A stretch of DNA of 64,000 nt from Achromobacter sp. Marseille-Q4962 (GTDB lineage: Bacteria; Pseudomonadota; Gammaproteobacteria; Burkholderiales; Burkholderiaceae_B): NCBI RefSeq assembly GCF_943737005.1, contig NZ_CALSFU010000020.1:26553-90552 (forward strand), written 5' to 3'. Numbering within the stretch: position 1 is the stretch's first letter; the number at the start of each line of letters is the position of its first letter. A program made the translations under genes and the position numbers. The notes under the pieces were generated by a model that was not told where the DNA came from, ran no database searches, and was given only the letters and a program-made list of their open reading frames with translations. Below are positions 1 to 8,382 of the stretch, one piece after another.

Positions 1-598
1 GCGCCCGGGCGCGCAGCGCCCGCGCGGCGGCCTCGGTGCCGGCCTCGATGACGAAAATCGGATCGAGCCTGCGGTTCTCCGGCGACTCGCGCGGCAGCGG
101 CGTGCTCAGGGACGCGTCGGGCGTCAGCAGATACGCATGGACGAAACCGTCGATCTCCGCCAGGGCCGCGCCCAGCGCCTGGGCCTGCGCCTGCAGCGCG
201 TCGTCGGAAGCGGCCAGCGGCAGCACCGCGAGATGGCTGCCGCTGCCCATGCCGGTTTGCGCCGTCACGGCGCAGACGCGTCGCATGGGATCGCGCATGC
301 GGTCCAGGTTGGCCACCGACCACGGCGTCTGGCGCTGGAACGCGGCGCGGTAGGCGTCGGAAGTGAAGGCGTCCAGCGACCGGGTCAGGTACAGGCCGAG
401 GTATTTGCGGCCGCCTTCCAGCGAGAAATAGCGGGCGCCGGACAGGAAGCCCGGAATGCGCACGCGCTCTTCGACGTGCTCGCGGTCGTACCAGCGGTTG
501 AAATCGCGCTCGTCGGCGGCCGGGTCCAGGTCGCAGGCCACGAACAGCATGCCTTGCGGTCGCGGCGGCGAGGACGGGGAATTGACGGTATGGCTCAT
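1..598 (-). CDS. EthD-like dimeric alpha/beta-barrel protein (partial)
   Basis: The reading frame starts with ATG at 598 and is open to the left edge, so the C-terminus is missing; 199 codons are visible. The N-terminal part contains FVACDLDPA followed by FNRWYDREHVEERVRIPGF, the layout of small dimeric ferredoxin-like barrel proteins (EthD/DUF-type) in which a short Trp-Tyr-x-x-Glu-His segment follows the first strand. A second half-barrel appears to begin near residue 110 (MGSGSHLAVLPL). No catalytic function can be read from this. The gene lies downstream of the LysR gene on the same strand, separated by 123 bases. No strong ribosome binding site is seen upstream of 598. Family assignment is tentative. 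Confidence 0.6.
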   Translation of the reverse strand, partial: MSHTVNSPSSPPRPQGMLFVACDLDPAADERDFNRWYDREHVEERVRIPGFLSGARYFSLEGGRKYLGLYLTRSLDAFTSDAYRAAFQRQTPWSVANLDRMRDPMRRVCAVTAQTGMGSGSHLAVLPLAASDDALQAQAQALGAALAEIDGFVHAYLLTPDASLSTPLPRESPENRRLDPIFVIEAGTEAAARALRARA

Positions 599-721
599 GG
601 AATGAAGTGGCGGTCCTGCGTTGACGAAAGACCTCATCTTCGATCCGGGGCGCGCTTCGGACAAACGAGTTATTTTTTGTCCGCGGCAACAGAATTACTG
701 AAAGCCATCTAGGGGATAACA

Positions 722-1633
722 CTATTGCGCGGAACCGAAATCCGGCTCCCGCACCGACGAGGTGAACTGATCCGAGGCCCGGCACGCCATTTCCGCCACC
801 AGCCGGATCGCGTCCGACCCCGCGCCCTCCAGATAGCTGACCACCAGCAGTTGCGGCGGCACGATCACGTCGCTGCGTATGACCTGCACCTCGCCGCGCG
901 CCACGTATTCGTAGATGGGCGGCAGCGGCACCAGGGCGCGGCCGAAACCGCCGCGCACCAGGCGCGCCAGCGCCGAGATCGAACTCACGCAATGCACCTT
1001 GCCCAGCGGGATGCCCGCCTCGCGAAACAGCGCCTTCAGGGCCTCGTGCGGCTGCGAGCCCGGGCTCATGGTCAGCACGGGCTCGGCGAGCAGTTGCCTC
1101 ACGGGCAGGAAAGCCTCGTCGCCCGCCGGGCCCACCCAGCCCATTTCCATGGGCAGGCACGGCGTGCTGATGATGCCTGCGCCGCTGAGATGGTCGGTCT
1201 GCAGGGCGATGTCCAGCGTGCCTTCGCGCAGCCCGCGATGCAGGGCGCGCGTGGTTTCCGAGGTGAGCTGGACCTCGATGCCCGGGTAGGTGGAGCGCAG
1301 GTTCGTGAGAAAGCCGATCAGCCAGGTGTGCACCACCGTCTCGATGGCGCCGATGCGCACCAGCCCGAACACCTCGTCGCCACGCCTGCCCAGCGACAGG
1401 ATCTGCTGCCGCAGCTCCAGCAGGCGCTCGCCGTAGTCCAGCAGGCGCGTGCCGACCGCGGTGAGCCGCAGTTCCTTGGCATCGCGCTCGAACAGGCGCG
1501 CGCCGATGTCCTCTTCGAGCGAGGCGATGCGGTTGGCCACCGCCGCCTGGGTGATGTGCAGCCGGTCGCTGGCGGCGCGGAAACTGCCCAGCCTGGCCGA
1601 CCACAGGAATGCTTCGACAAAACGCGTATTCAT
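722..1633 (-). CDS. LysR-family transcriptional regulator
   Basis: The product has 303 residues from ATG 1633. It opens with the usual LysR winged helix-turn-helix (about residues 1-60, with FRAASDRLHITQAAVANRI as the recognition region), followed by a two-lobed effector domain. The gene is divergent from the ABC transporter operon starting at 1948, the classical arrangement for a LysR protein and its target. The target operon carries an AtzG/AtzE pair and a sigma-54-like promoter, which recalls the LysR regulator AtzR of the cyanuric acid pathway; that parallel is inference. A longer upstream in-frame extension exists, but the HTH begins immediately at this ATG. Confidence 0.9.
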   Translation of the reverse strand: MNTRFVEAFLWSARLGSFRAASDRLHITQAAVANRIASLEEDIGARLFERDAKELRLTAVGTRLLDYGERLLELRQQILSLGRRGDEVFGLVRIGAIETVVHTWLIGFLTNLRSTYPGIEVQLTSETTRALHRGLREGTLDIALQTDHLSGAGIISTPCLPMEMGWVGPAGDEAFLPVRQLLAEPVLTMSPGSQPHEALKALFREAGIPLGKVHCVSSISALARLVRGGFGRALVPLPPIYEYVARGEVQVIRSDVIVPPQLLVVSYLEGAGSDAIRLVAEMACRASDQFTSSVREPDFGSAQ

Positions 1634-1947
1634 TGCTTCACACCATCGCGCGGGCGCCCGCCCCGAAACGGCGGACGCCGGTTTCCGGGGGCACTGCCCC
1701 GGCGATTTCTGCATCCTAACCCGTCCGCCCGGCGCGCGGGGCCGGCCGCGCCAGGCCCCGGGGTCGCGTCCCCTCCGGCGGTGCGCCGCGCACTGTTTTG
1801 GGTCGCCGGCGGCACCACGCTGAGGCTGGGCCCGCGGGCCGGGGCTGGGGCCCGGCCGTGCATGGGGTTGGCACGGGTCTTGCTTGAAGAGGCTGGTATG
1901 CAAGCTTGTCCACAAGACTCTTCGACACCGCCGACCAGGAGCTTTCC
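1634..1947. other. Divergent intergenic region between LysR and ABC operon
   Basis: No gene is supported here. The region must hold both the LysR promoter and the promoter of the ABC transporter operon. It contains the sigma-54-like motif listed separately (1868-1884) and very GC-rich sequence on the LysR side. Confidence 0.7.
1868..1884 (+). promoter_or_regulatory. Putative sigma-54 (-24/-12) promoter
   Basis: The sequence TTGGCACGGGTCTTGCT has GG at 1870-1871 and GC at 1882-1883 separated by exactly 10 bases, with TGGCACG-N4-TTGC matching the RpoN consensus well. It lies about 64 bases upstream of the ATG at 1948. The downstream genes (ABC importer, amidase) suit nitrogen-limitation control. 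An upstream NtrC site was not identified. Confidence 0.6.
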
Positions 1948-2955
1948 ATGATTCACCGCAACGCGCCCTTCGCCTTCAACGCCACCCGCCGCAAGCTGAT
2001 CCAGGGCGCCGCCCTGGGCGCGGCGACACTGGCCGCCCCGGCGCTGGCGCGGGCGCAGGCCGGCCCCGCCATCCGCATCGGCTTCTGGCCCGTGGCCGCC
2101 GGCCTGCCCTTTTACGCGGCCATCGAAAAGGGCTACTTCAAGGAGGCCGGCCTCAACGTCGAACCGCTGAAATTCGCCGGCGCCCAGCAGGTCATGGAAG
2201 CCATGCTGTCCGGGCGCGCGGACGGCAGCGCCAACGGCACCGGCTCGGCCAACCTGGCCATCGGCGAAATCGCGTCTCCCGGGCTGTTCAAGATCTTCGC
2301 GTCCAACCCCAGCAACGCCAAGTACGTGCTGGACGAGTTCATCGTCGCCAAGGACAGCCCCATCCGATCCATCGCAGACCTCAAGGGGAAAAAGGTCGGT
2401 TCTGGTCCCGGCATCCAGAATTCCACGCTGGCCAAAGCAGTGCTGGAGCGCGCCGGCGCAACCGGGGCGACCGTGGTCGAGCTGGCGATCAGCCAGCACG
2501 TGGCCGCGGTCGCCGCCGGCCAGCTGGACGCATGCTACACGCTCGAACCCACGGGCACGGTGGGCCGCCTGAACGGCGCCACGCGCGTGCTGGAGGCGGG
2601 CGTGATCGCGAAATACGTGCTGGGCGACCCGATGGCGCCGTGGTTCGGCGGCTCGGCCTCGCTCACCACGGCCTTCCTGAAGAAGCATCCCGAAGAAAGC
2701 CGGAAATTCATCGCCGCCTACGCGCGCGGCATCGAACTGGTGCGCAACAAGCCGCACGAGGCGCGCCCGTTCCTCAAGGGCTACACCGCCATCGAAGGCC
2801 CCATGACCGAGGAGGTGCCGCTGGCCGCCTACACGCTTTACAGCGAGTTCACCGAATCGGACGTGCGGTACTTCCAGAAGTTCTTCGACCTCTTCGCCGA
2901 CAAGGGCGTCTTTGCCGGCAAGGTCGACGTTTCCTCCATGCTCTACAAGGGCTGA
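1948..2955 (+). CDS. ABC transporter substrate-binding protein (NMT1/SsuA-like), Tat signal
   Basis: This 335-residue periplasmic binding protein starts at ATG 1948 behind AGGAG (1937-1941). The N-terminus carries a twin-arginine signal (RRKLIQG at residues 14-20) followed by a hydrophobic stretch and ALARAQA, a plausible signal peptidase site. The mature part begins IRIGFWPVAAGLPFYAAIEKGYF, typical of the NMT1/THI5-SsuA-TauA family that binds pyrimidines, sulfonates, nitriles or similar small organics. It is followed within 3 bases by the permease gene. The substrate cannot be read from sequence, but the AtzE-like amidase downstream suggests a nitrogenous amide or ureide. Confidence 0.9.
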   Translation: MIHRNAPFAFNATRRKLIQGAALGAATLAAPALARAQAGPAIRIGFWPVAAGLPFYAAIEKGYFKEAGLNVEPLKFAGAQQVMEAMLSGRADGSANGTGSANLAIGEIASPGLFKIFASNPSNAKYVLDEFIVAKDSPIRSIADLKGKKVGSGPGIQNSTLAKAVLERAGATGATVVELAISQHVAAVAAGQLDACYTLEPTGTVGRLNGATRVLEAGVIAKYVLGDPMAPWFGGSASLTTAFLKKHPEESRKFIAAYARGIELVRNKPHEARPFLKGYTAIEGPMTEEVPLAAYTLYSEFTESDVRYFQKFFDLFADKGVFAGKVDVSSMLYKG

Positions 2956-2958
2956 CCG

Positions 2959-3744
2959 ATGAACGCAGGCATCGCCAAACCGCCGCGCCGGTTCAATGCC
3001 GGCCGCTGGCTGCCGCTGGCCGGCCCGCTGGCCCTCTTCGTGGTCTGGGACCTGACGCTGCGGCTGCAGCTCGTGAGCCCGGTGCTGCTGCCCACGCCCG
3101 CCGCCACGCTCGCCGCGCTGGCCCGCGGCATGGCGGGCGGCCCGCTGCTGTGGGACTTCCTGGCGTCGGTCAACCGGACCCTGCAGGCTTTCGTGATCGC
3201 CGCCGTGATCGGCGTGCCGCTGGGCGTGGTGCTGGGCAGCAACGAGAAGGCCTACCGCAGCGTGGAGTTCCTGGTGGATTTCTTCCGCTCCACGCCCTCT
3301 TCCGCGCTGATACCGCTCTTCCTGATGATCTTCGGCGTGACCGACATGAACAAGATCGCCATCGCCGCCTTCGCCGCGGTGCTGGTGATCCTGTTCAACA
3401 GCGCCTATGGCGTCATCAACGCCCGCAAGCAGCGCGTGATGGCCGCGCGCGTCATGGGCGCGTCGCGCTGGCAGATCTTCAAGGACGTGCTGATCTGGGA
3501 AAGCCTGCAGCCGACCTTCGTGGGCCTGCGCAGCGGCGTCTCCATGGCGCTGGTGATCGTGATCGTGGCCGAGATGTTCATCGGTTCTGACACGGGGCTG
3601 GGCAACCGCATCATCAACGCCCAGCAGGTGCTCAACGTGCGCGACATGTACGCCTCCATCCTGGCGGCCGGCGCGCTGGGCTACGTACTCAACATTCTCT
3701 TTCTCGTGCTCGAAAAGCGCGTGGTCCACTGGAGCGGCCGCTGA
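2959..3744 (+). CDS. ABC transporter permease (SsuC/TauC-type)
   Basis: A 261-residue inner-membrane protein with about six hydrophobic segments and the cytoplasmic EAA-like loop near residue 165 (ARVMGASRWQIFKDVLIWES) that docks on the ATPase. It belongs to the BPD_transp_1 family used by nitrate/sulfonate/taurine-type importers. It starts 3 bases after the binding-protein stop codon and ends 1 base before the ATPase start, so the three genes form one transcript. Confidence 0.92.
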   Translation: MNAGIAKPPRRFNAGRWLPLAGPLALFVVWDLTLRLQLVSPVLLPTPAATLAALARGMAGGPLLWDFLASVNRTLQAFVIAAVIGVPLGVVLGSNEKAYRSVEFLVDFFRSTPSSALIPLFLMIFGVTDMNKIAIAAFAAVLVILFNSAYGVINARKQRVMAARVMGASRWQIFKDVLIWESLQPTFVGLRSGVSMALVIVIVAEMFIGSDTGLGNRIINAQQVLNVRDMYASILAAGALGYVLNILFLVLEKRVVHWSGR

Positions 3745-3745
3745 C

Positions 3746-4567
3746 ATGTCCACCGTCCTCAACCCCGTCATCGCGCCCGCGCCCGCCGCCGCGCCGTTCC
3801 GGCCGGGCCCGCTGGGCACCCACATCACCATCCGCGGCCTGACCAAGCATTTCGCGGGCTGGCCGCTGTACGAGAACTTCGACCTGGACATACCCAAGGG
3901 CAAGATCGTCTCGGTGTTCGGCCCCAACGGCTGCGGCAAGTCCACGCTCATCAACATGATCGCGGGGCTCGTCCCCATCGACGCGGGCGAGATCCTGTTC
4001 GACGGCAAATCGCTGGCGCAGACCAAGATCGGCTACGTGTTTCAGAACTACCGCGAGGCGCTTTTTCCGTGGCTGCGCACCATCGACAACATTGCCTACC
4101 CGCTGCGCCTGGAGGGGCGAAGCAAGGCCGAGGTGGACGCGCGCGTGCAGGAGCTGGTGGCCTCGTTCGACGTCAAGTTCGATCTCAGACGCTATCCGTA
4201 CGAGCTGTCGGGCGGACAGCAGCAGACCGCCTCCATCATGCGCGCGCTGGCGCCCGGACCCGAGGTGCTGTTCCTCGATGAGCCCTTCTCCGCGCTCGAT
4301 TTCGAGATGACCCTTTTCATCCGCGAAAAGCTGCAGGAAGTGTTCATGCAGACCGGCACGACCATGCTGCTGGTTTCGCACGACCTCGAAGAGGCCGTGT
4401 ACCTGGCCGACCAGATCCTGCTGCTCACCAAGCGCCCGACTCGGGTGGCGGAGATCCTGGACTACGCCGACGCGCGGCCGCGCACGGTGGAAACGCTGTC
4501 CGAACCCGGCTTCGTCCGCATGAAGAAGCTGAGCCTGGAGATCTTCCAGCGCGAAGTCCGCAAATAG
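3746..4567 (+). CDS. ABC transporter ATP-binding protein (SsuB/TauB-type)
   Basis: This 273-residue protein has a Walker A (GPNGCGKST, about residue 58), Q-loop (FQNY), signature LSGGQQQ (about 154), Walker B VLFLDEP (about 174) and H-loop VSHD (about 210). It energises the importer formed with the two preceding genes. The signature has a third Gln (GGQQQ), as is common in this subfamily. The operon continues into the AtzG/AtzE-like pair after 35 bases. Confidence 0.94.
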   Translation: MSTVLNPVIAPAPAAAPFRPGPLGTHITIRGLTKHFAGWPLYENFDLDIPKGKIVSVFGPNGCGKSTLINMIAGLVPIDAGEILFDGKSLAQTKIGYVFQNYREALFPWLRTIDNIAYPLRLEGRSKAEVDARVQELVASFDVKFDLRRYPYELSGGQQQTASIMRALAPGPEVLFLDEPFSALDFEMTLFIREKLQEVFMQTGTTMLLVSHDLEEAVYLADQILLLTKRPTRVAEILDYADARPRTVETLSEPGFVRMKKLSLEIFQREVRK

Positions 4568-4602
4568 ACCGCAAAGACCTTTGAACATCCAGGGAGCCCG
4601 GC

Positions 4603-4785
4603 ATGACCCAGGAAACCATCGACCAGTATGTGCGCACCGCGCTGGCCCTCGCCGGCTACGCGCTGCGCGACTCCGCCGAAGCGGAAGTGGCGCTGCAATT
4701 CGCGCGCATCCACGACATCGCCTCGGTCTTCGTGGACGAGGCGCTGCCCGTGGAGCTGGAATCGGCGTCGGTGTTCCGCCCGTGA
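4603..4785 (+). CDS. AtzG-like small protein (DUF4089)
   Basis: A 60-residue protein preceded by GGGAG and starting at ATG 4603. Its sequence (start MTQETIDQYVRTALALAGYA, end FVDEALPVELESASVFRP) matches the DUF4089/AtzG type: a short helical subunit that, in the cyanuric acid pathway of Pseudomonas sp. ADP, forms the complex with the amidase AtzE. Its stop codon overlaps the GTG start of the amidase in the string GTGA at 4782-4785, which suggests translational coupling and stoichiometric synthesis of the two subunits. Genes this small are easily missed in annotation. Confidence 0.85.
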   Translation: MTQETIDQYVRTALALAGYALRDSAEAEVALQFARIHDIASVFVDEALPVELESASVFRP

Positions 4786-6170
4786 CCGGCCCCGCCCTCG
4801 ATATCGCCCGCCAGGTGCGCAGCGGCGAACGCAGCGCCGTTGCGGTGCTGGACGCCACGCTGGCCCGCATCCGCGAGCGCGACCCGCGCTACAACTGCTT
4901 TACCGAAATCACGGAGCAACGCGCCCGGCAGGAAGCGGCCGCCATCGACGCGCTGCGCGCCGGCGGCGCGCCGCTGCCGCCGCTGGCCGGCGTGCCCTAC
5001 GCCGTCAAGAATCTGTTCGACATCGCCGACGTGACCACGCTGGCCGGCGGCAAGGTCAACGCCGCCAACCCGCCGGCCGCCCAAGACGCCGTGCTGGTGC
5101 GGCGCATGCGCGCGGCCGGCGCGGTGCTGGTGGGTGCGCTCAACATGGATGAGCATGCTTACGGCTTCACCACCGAGAACACGCACTACGGCGCCTGCCG
5201 CAATCCGCACGATCCCGGCCGCATCGCGGGCGGCTCGTCGGGCGGCAGCGCGGCCGCGGTGGCCGGCGGCCTGGTTCCGCTGACGCTGGGCTCGGACACC
5301 AACGGATCCATCCGCGTGCCCGCCTCGCTGTGCGGCGTGTTCGGCCTGAAGCCCACTTTCGGGCGCCTGCCGCGCACCGGCAGTTTCCCTTTCGTGGGCG
5401 ACCTCGATCATCTCGGCCCTTTTGCCGCCAGCGCGGCCGACCTGGCCGCGGCCTACGATGCGCTGCAGGGCCCCGATGATCGCGATCCGGCCTGCGCGCC
5501 GCGCGCCGCGGACCCCGCGCTGCCCGACGTGACCGACGCGGACCGCCCCCTGCGTGTGGCCGTGCTGGAAGGCTACTTCGACCACTGGGCGGGCGAGCAA
5601 GCCCGGCGCGCGGTGCGGCTGGCGGCCGAGGCGCTGGGCTCGTCGGACAGCGTGGAATTCGCCGCCGCCGCCCAGGCCCGCGCGGCGGCTTTCGTCATTA
5701 CCGCCGCGCAGGGCGGCGCCCTGCACCGGCGCCGGCTGATCACGCACTATGACTACTACGAGCCGCATTCCCGCGACCGGCTGGTGGCCGGCAGCCTGGT
5801 GCCTGCCGACTGGGTGCAGCAGGCCCAGCGCGTGCGCCATCGCGCCAGCCAGGAGGCGCGTGCGCTGTTCCGGCGCTACGACGTGCTGCTCGCGCCGGCC
5901 ACCCCGGTGCCGGCCACGCCCCTGGGCGCGCAATGGCTGGAGCTGGCAGGCGGCCGGCTGCCCGCGCGCGCGGGCATGGGCCTGCTCACGCAGCCGATTT
6001 CCTGCGTGGGCCTGCCCGTCTGCGCCGCCCCGGTGTGGCCCGGAACGGGCCTGCAGGCCCATCTTCCGATAGGCGTGCAGCTCATCGCCGCCCCGTGGCG
6101 CGAAGCCGACTGCCTGCTGGCCGCGCGCCGGCTCGAACAGGCGGGCGTTGCCCGCGCGCGCCCCGCCTGA
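4782..6170 (+). CDS. AtzE-family amidohydrolase (amidase signature)
   Basis: A 462-residue amidase starting with GTG at 4782, overlapping the AtzG-like gene by 4 bases. The amidase-signature triad is visible: Lys76 (PYAVKNLFD), cis-Ser153 in GGSSGGS and nucleophile Ser178 in GSDTNGSIR. The Asn in DTNGS in place of the common DTGGS is the form seen in AtzE-type enzymes. AtzE hydrolyses 1-carboxybiuret; the native substrate here is unknown and could be another ureide or amide imported by the ABC system. There are no urea-carboxylase or allophanate-hydrolase genes in view, so the pathway is not completed in this window. Confidence 0.85.
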   Translation: MTGPALDIARQVRSGERSAVAVLDATLARIRERDPRYNCFTEITEQRARQEAAAIDALRAGGAPLPPLAGVPYAVKNLFDIADVTTLAGGKVNAANPPAAQDAVLVRRMRAAGAVLVGALNMDEHAYGFTTENTHYGACRNPHDPGRIAGGSSGGSAAAVAGGLVPLTLGSDTNGSIRVPASLCGVFGLKPTFGRLPRTGSFPFVGDLDHLGPFAASAADLAAAYDALQGPDDRDPACAPRAADPALPDVTDADRPLRVAVLEGYFDHWAGEQARRAVRLAAEALGSSDSVEFAAAAQARAAAFVITAAQGGALHRRRLITHYDYYEPHSRDRLVAGSLVPADWVQQAQRVRHRASQEARALFRRYDVLLAPATPVPATPLGAQWLELAGGRLPARAGMGLLTQPISCVGLPVCAAPVWPGTGLQAHLPIGVQLIAAPWREADCLLAARRLEQAGVARARPA

Positions 6171-6215
6171 CGAACCCTGCCCCTATTCCGAACCGACGAT
6201 TACCGAGGCATCGAC

Positions 6216-6959
6216 ATGACTACCGCCTTCGCCGTTATCGACACCCCGCGCACGCTGGCCGACGCCGCATACGGCGCGCTCAAGCGCGACATCCTGGATT
6301 TCCGCCTCGCCCCCGGCGACCGCTTCACCGAAACCGAAATCGCCGAACGCCTGCAGGTCAGCCGCACGCCGGTGCGCGAGGCGCTGTTCCGGCTGGAGCG
6401 CGAGGGCTATCTGGAAGTCCGCCAGCGCAACGGGTGGCTGGTCAGACCGCTGGATTTCGACACGCTGGATCATTTCTACCAGTTGCGCTGCGTGCTGGAA
6501 GCCGCGGCCGTGCGCATCCTGTGCGCGTCCGGTCCGGTGTCCGGTCCGGTGTCCGGTGCGGCCGGCGCCGCGGCCCCGGACCCGCGGCGGGCCCTGGCGC
6601 CGCTGGCCGACATCTGGCTGGTGGACCCAGGCGACCGCTCCGCCAATGCGGAATGGCTGGCCGACCTCGATGAACGCTTTCACATCGGGCTGGTGGCCGC
6701 GGCGGGCAATCCCGAGATCGCCCGCGTGCATCGCGCCGCCACCGAGCGCATCCGCATCGTGCGCCGGCTGGACTTCACCCAGCCCGAACGCATCGACAAG
6801 ACCTACGAAGAACACGGCGCCATCCTGCGCGCCGTGATGGCGGGCGAAGCCGAACAGGCCGCGCGCCTGCTCGAGGCCCACATCCGCGAAAGCCAGGAGG
6901 CCGTGCGCAAGATCACCCTGCACCGGCTCTATTCCGCGCGCCGGGCGCGGGCGGCATGA
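6216..6959 (+). CDS. GntR-family (FCD) transcriptional regulator
   Basis: The 247-residue product has an N-terminal GntR winged helix (TETEIAERLQVSRTPVREAL, residues about 45-65) and a helical C-terminal FCD-type ligand domain with conserved His positions (FHIGL, EEHGAIL, EAHI). It follows the amidase by 45 bases in the same direction, so it may be a local regulator. Residues about 105-115 (GPVSGPVSG) come from a 12-bp tandem repeat at 6528-6558 inserted between the DNA-binding and ligand domains; such a tract can change length by slippage. Confidence 0.9.
   Translation: MTTAFAVIDTPRTLADAAYGALKRDILDFRLAPGDRFTETEIAERLQVSRTPVREALFRLEREGYLEVRQRNGWLVRPLDFDTLDHFYQLRCVLEAAAVRILCASGPVSGPVSGAAGAAAPDPRRALAPLADIWLVDPGDRSANAEWLADLDERFHIGLVAAAGNPEIARVHRAATERIRIVRRLDFTQPERIDKTYEEHGAILRAVMAGEAEQAARLLEAHIRESQEAVRKITLHRLYSARRARAA
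6528..6558 (+). repeat. 12-bp tandem repeat in the GntR gene
   Basis: TCCGGTCCGGTG occurs twice in direct succession with a partial third copy; it encodes Gly-Pro-Val-Ser repeats between the two domains of the regulator. In-frame changes in copy number would alter only linker length. Confidence 0.85.
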
Positions 6960-6999
6960 GCCAGCCGGAGGCGCCCCCGGCGGAGCGCCCCGGCGCGGC

Positions 7000-7539
7000 T
7001 CATTCCGGCCGCAGCCAGCGGTGCAGCGCGCGCGTGACCAGCGGAATGCAGATGAAAGACAGGATGGGCGTGAGGACCAGCGTGGTGAGCAGCACCCGCC
7101 AGAACACCGGCAGCGCGCTCAAGTGATCGCTGGCCAGCACCGTGAACAGCAGCAGCATCGGGAAGTAGGCCAGCCAGATGCTCACGGCCTGCTTCCAGCG
7201 CGGCGGGGCGCTCTGCCGCGCGCCGAACCAGCTGTCCATGCCGCTCACGCGGCGTTCGCGGCTGGCCCGCACGAGCTGGGCTCCGCGCTCCAGCCACATG
7301 CGCCGGGGCAGCGACTTTTCCCAACGCGCGAGGCTGGCCTCGTCATTGAAGCGCAACACGATTTCGTACTGGTCGCCGCCCTCGGGCGGCTGCAGCACCC
7401 CGGAACCCAGGAAGCCCGGAAAGCCCGCCGCGAGGATCTCGCCCTGCCGCATCCACGAAAGAAAATCTCCGTAGCGTTCAGGCGCGATGTGACGGGTGAC
7501 CAGCATGGTGACCGGGGCGGTGGCGGCAACGTGGGACAT
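7000..7539 (-). CDS. Antibiotic biosynthesis monooxygenase-domain membrane protein
   Basis: A 179-residue protein starting at ATG 7539 behind AGGAG. Residues about 10-100 resemble the ABM ferredoxin-like domain (VTRHIAPERYGDFLSWM, then GFLGSGVLQPPEGGDQYEIVLRF). The C-terminal third has two hydrophobic segments (AVSIWLAYFPMLLLFTVLA and FWRVLLTTLVLTPILSFICI), anchoring the domain in the membrane. This two-part form is common in proteobacterial proteins of unknown function. It is convergent with the GntR gene and divergent from the FMN reductase. A longer reading frame exists upstream but has no ribosome binding site. Confidence 0.85.
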   Translation of the reverse strand: MSHVAATAPVTMLVTRHIAPERYGDFLSWMRQGEILAAGFPGFLGSGVLQPPEGGDQYEIVLRFNDEASLARWEKSLPRRMWLERGAQLVRASRERRVSGMDSWFGARQSAPPRWKQAVSIWLAYFPMLLLFTVLASDHLSALPVFWRVLLTTLVLTPILSFICIPLVTRALHRWLRPE

Positions 7540-7827
7540 GAGGGAACTCCTGCAACGAAGCGGCCGGAAGCGGGTTGGCCGCCCTCTCTTCAAAGCAAAC
7601 GGCATGCCAGCGCTGCGCCGGGCCGGCGCGCGCGGCGAACGGATGCGCCGCCGGGCCCGCGCACCGCGCCGCACACCATATCGGTGATTACCCCTAGATT
7701 GCGCGCCATCATGGTGCACGCCGGCCGGGCGCAGGCAGGCGCGCGCGGCGCCGGCGCCGTCATTGAGCCGTCCCGTTCCGGGGTCTACACTGTTTCTCCC
7801 TTCCCTGCCTCAAGGAGCATTCGCCTC

Positions 7828-8382
7828 ATGAGCACCTACAAGATCGCCGTCTTCGTCGGCAGCCTGCGCGCCGCCTCGATCAATCTGCGTCTGGCCCGCG
7901 CGCTCGAAAAGCTGATGCCCGCCGACTTCAAGCTGGAATACGCGAGCCTGGGCGACCTGCCCCTTTACAACCAGGACAACGAAAACAACCCGCCCCCGCC
8001 CGTGGTCAAGCTCAAGCAACTGATCGCCGACGCGCAAGGCATCCTTTTCGTGTCTCCCGAGCACAACCGCTCCCTGCCCGCCGCGCTCAAGAACGCCATC
8101 GACTGGGGCACGCGCCCGTGGGGCCAGAACTCGTGGGCGGGCAAGGCCGCCGGCATCCTCGGCGCCTCGCCCAGCGCGGCCGGCACCGCCATGATGCAGC
8201 AACACCTGCGCAACATTCTTGCCGCCGAAGGCGTCAGCGTGCTGAGCACCCCCGAAGTCTTCATCCAGTTCGGCGAAGGGCTGGTGGATGACCAGTACAA
8301 CATCACCAACGAAGGCACGCGCAAGTTCCTGCAGGGCTGGGTGGACCGCTATGTGGCCTGGATCAGGAAGTTCAACGACTGA
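7828..8382 (+). CDS. NAD(P)H-dependent FMN reductase (ChrR/azoreductase-like)
   Basis: A 184-residue flavodoxin-like protein, start ATG 7828 behind AAGGAG. The FMN-binding loop GSLRAASINLRLA (residues about 11-23) and the segment FVSPEHNRSLPAALKNAIDWGTR (about 73-95) are the hallmarks of the NADPH-dependent FMN reductase family, in which the second motif (usually PEYN) contacts the isoalloxazine ring. Members reduce quinones, chromate or azo compounds using NAD(P)H. It stands alone. Confidence 0.93.
   Translation: MSTYKIAVFVGSLRAASINLRLARALEKLMPADFKLEYASLGDLPLYNQDNENNPPPPVVKLKQLIADAQGILFVSPEHNRSLPAALKNAIDWGTRPWGQNSWAGKAAGILGASPSAAGTAMMQQHLRNILAAEGVSVLSTPEVFIQFGEGLVDDQYNITNEGTRKFLQGWVDRYVAWIRKFND

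Noticed and set aside
1630..4026. A 798-codon minus-strand frame across the ABC transporter operon
   Set aside because: It overlaps three clear transport genes and has the Arg/His/Gly-rich look of a shadow frame.
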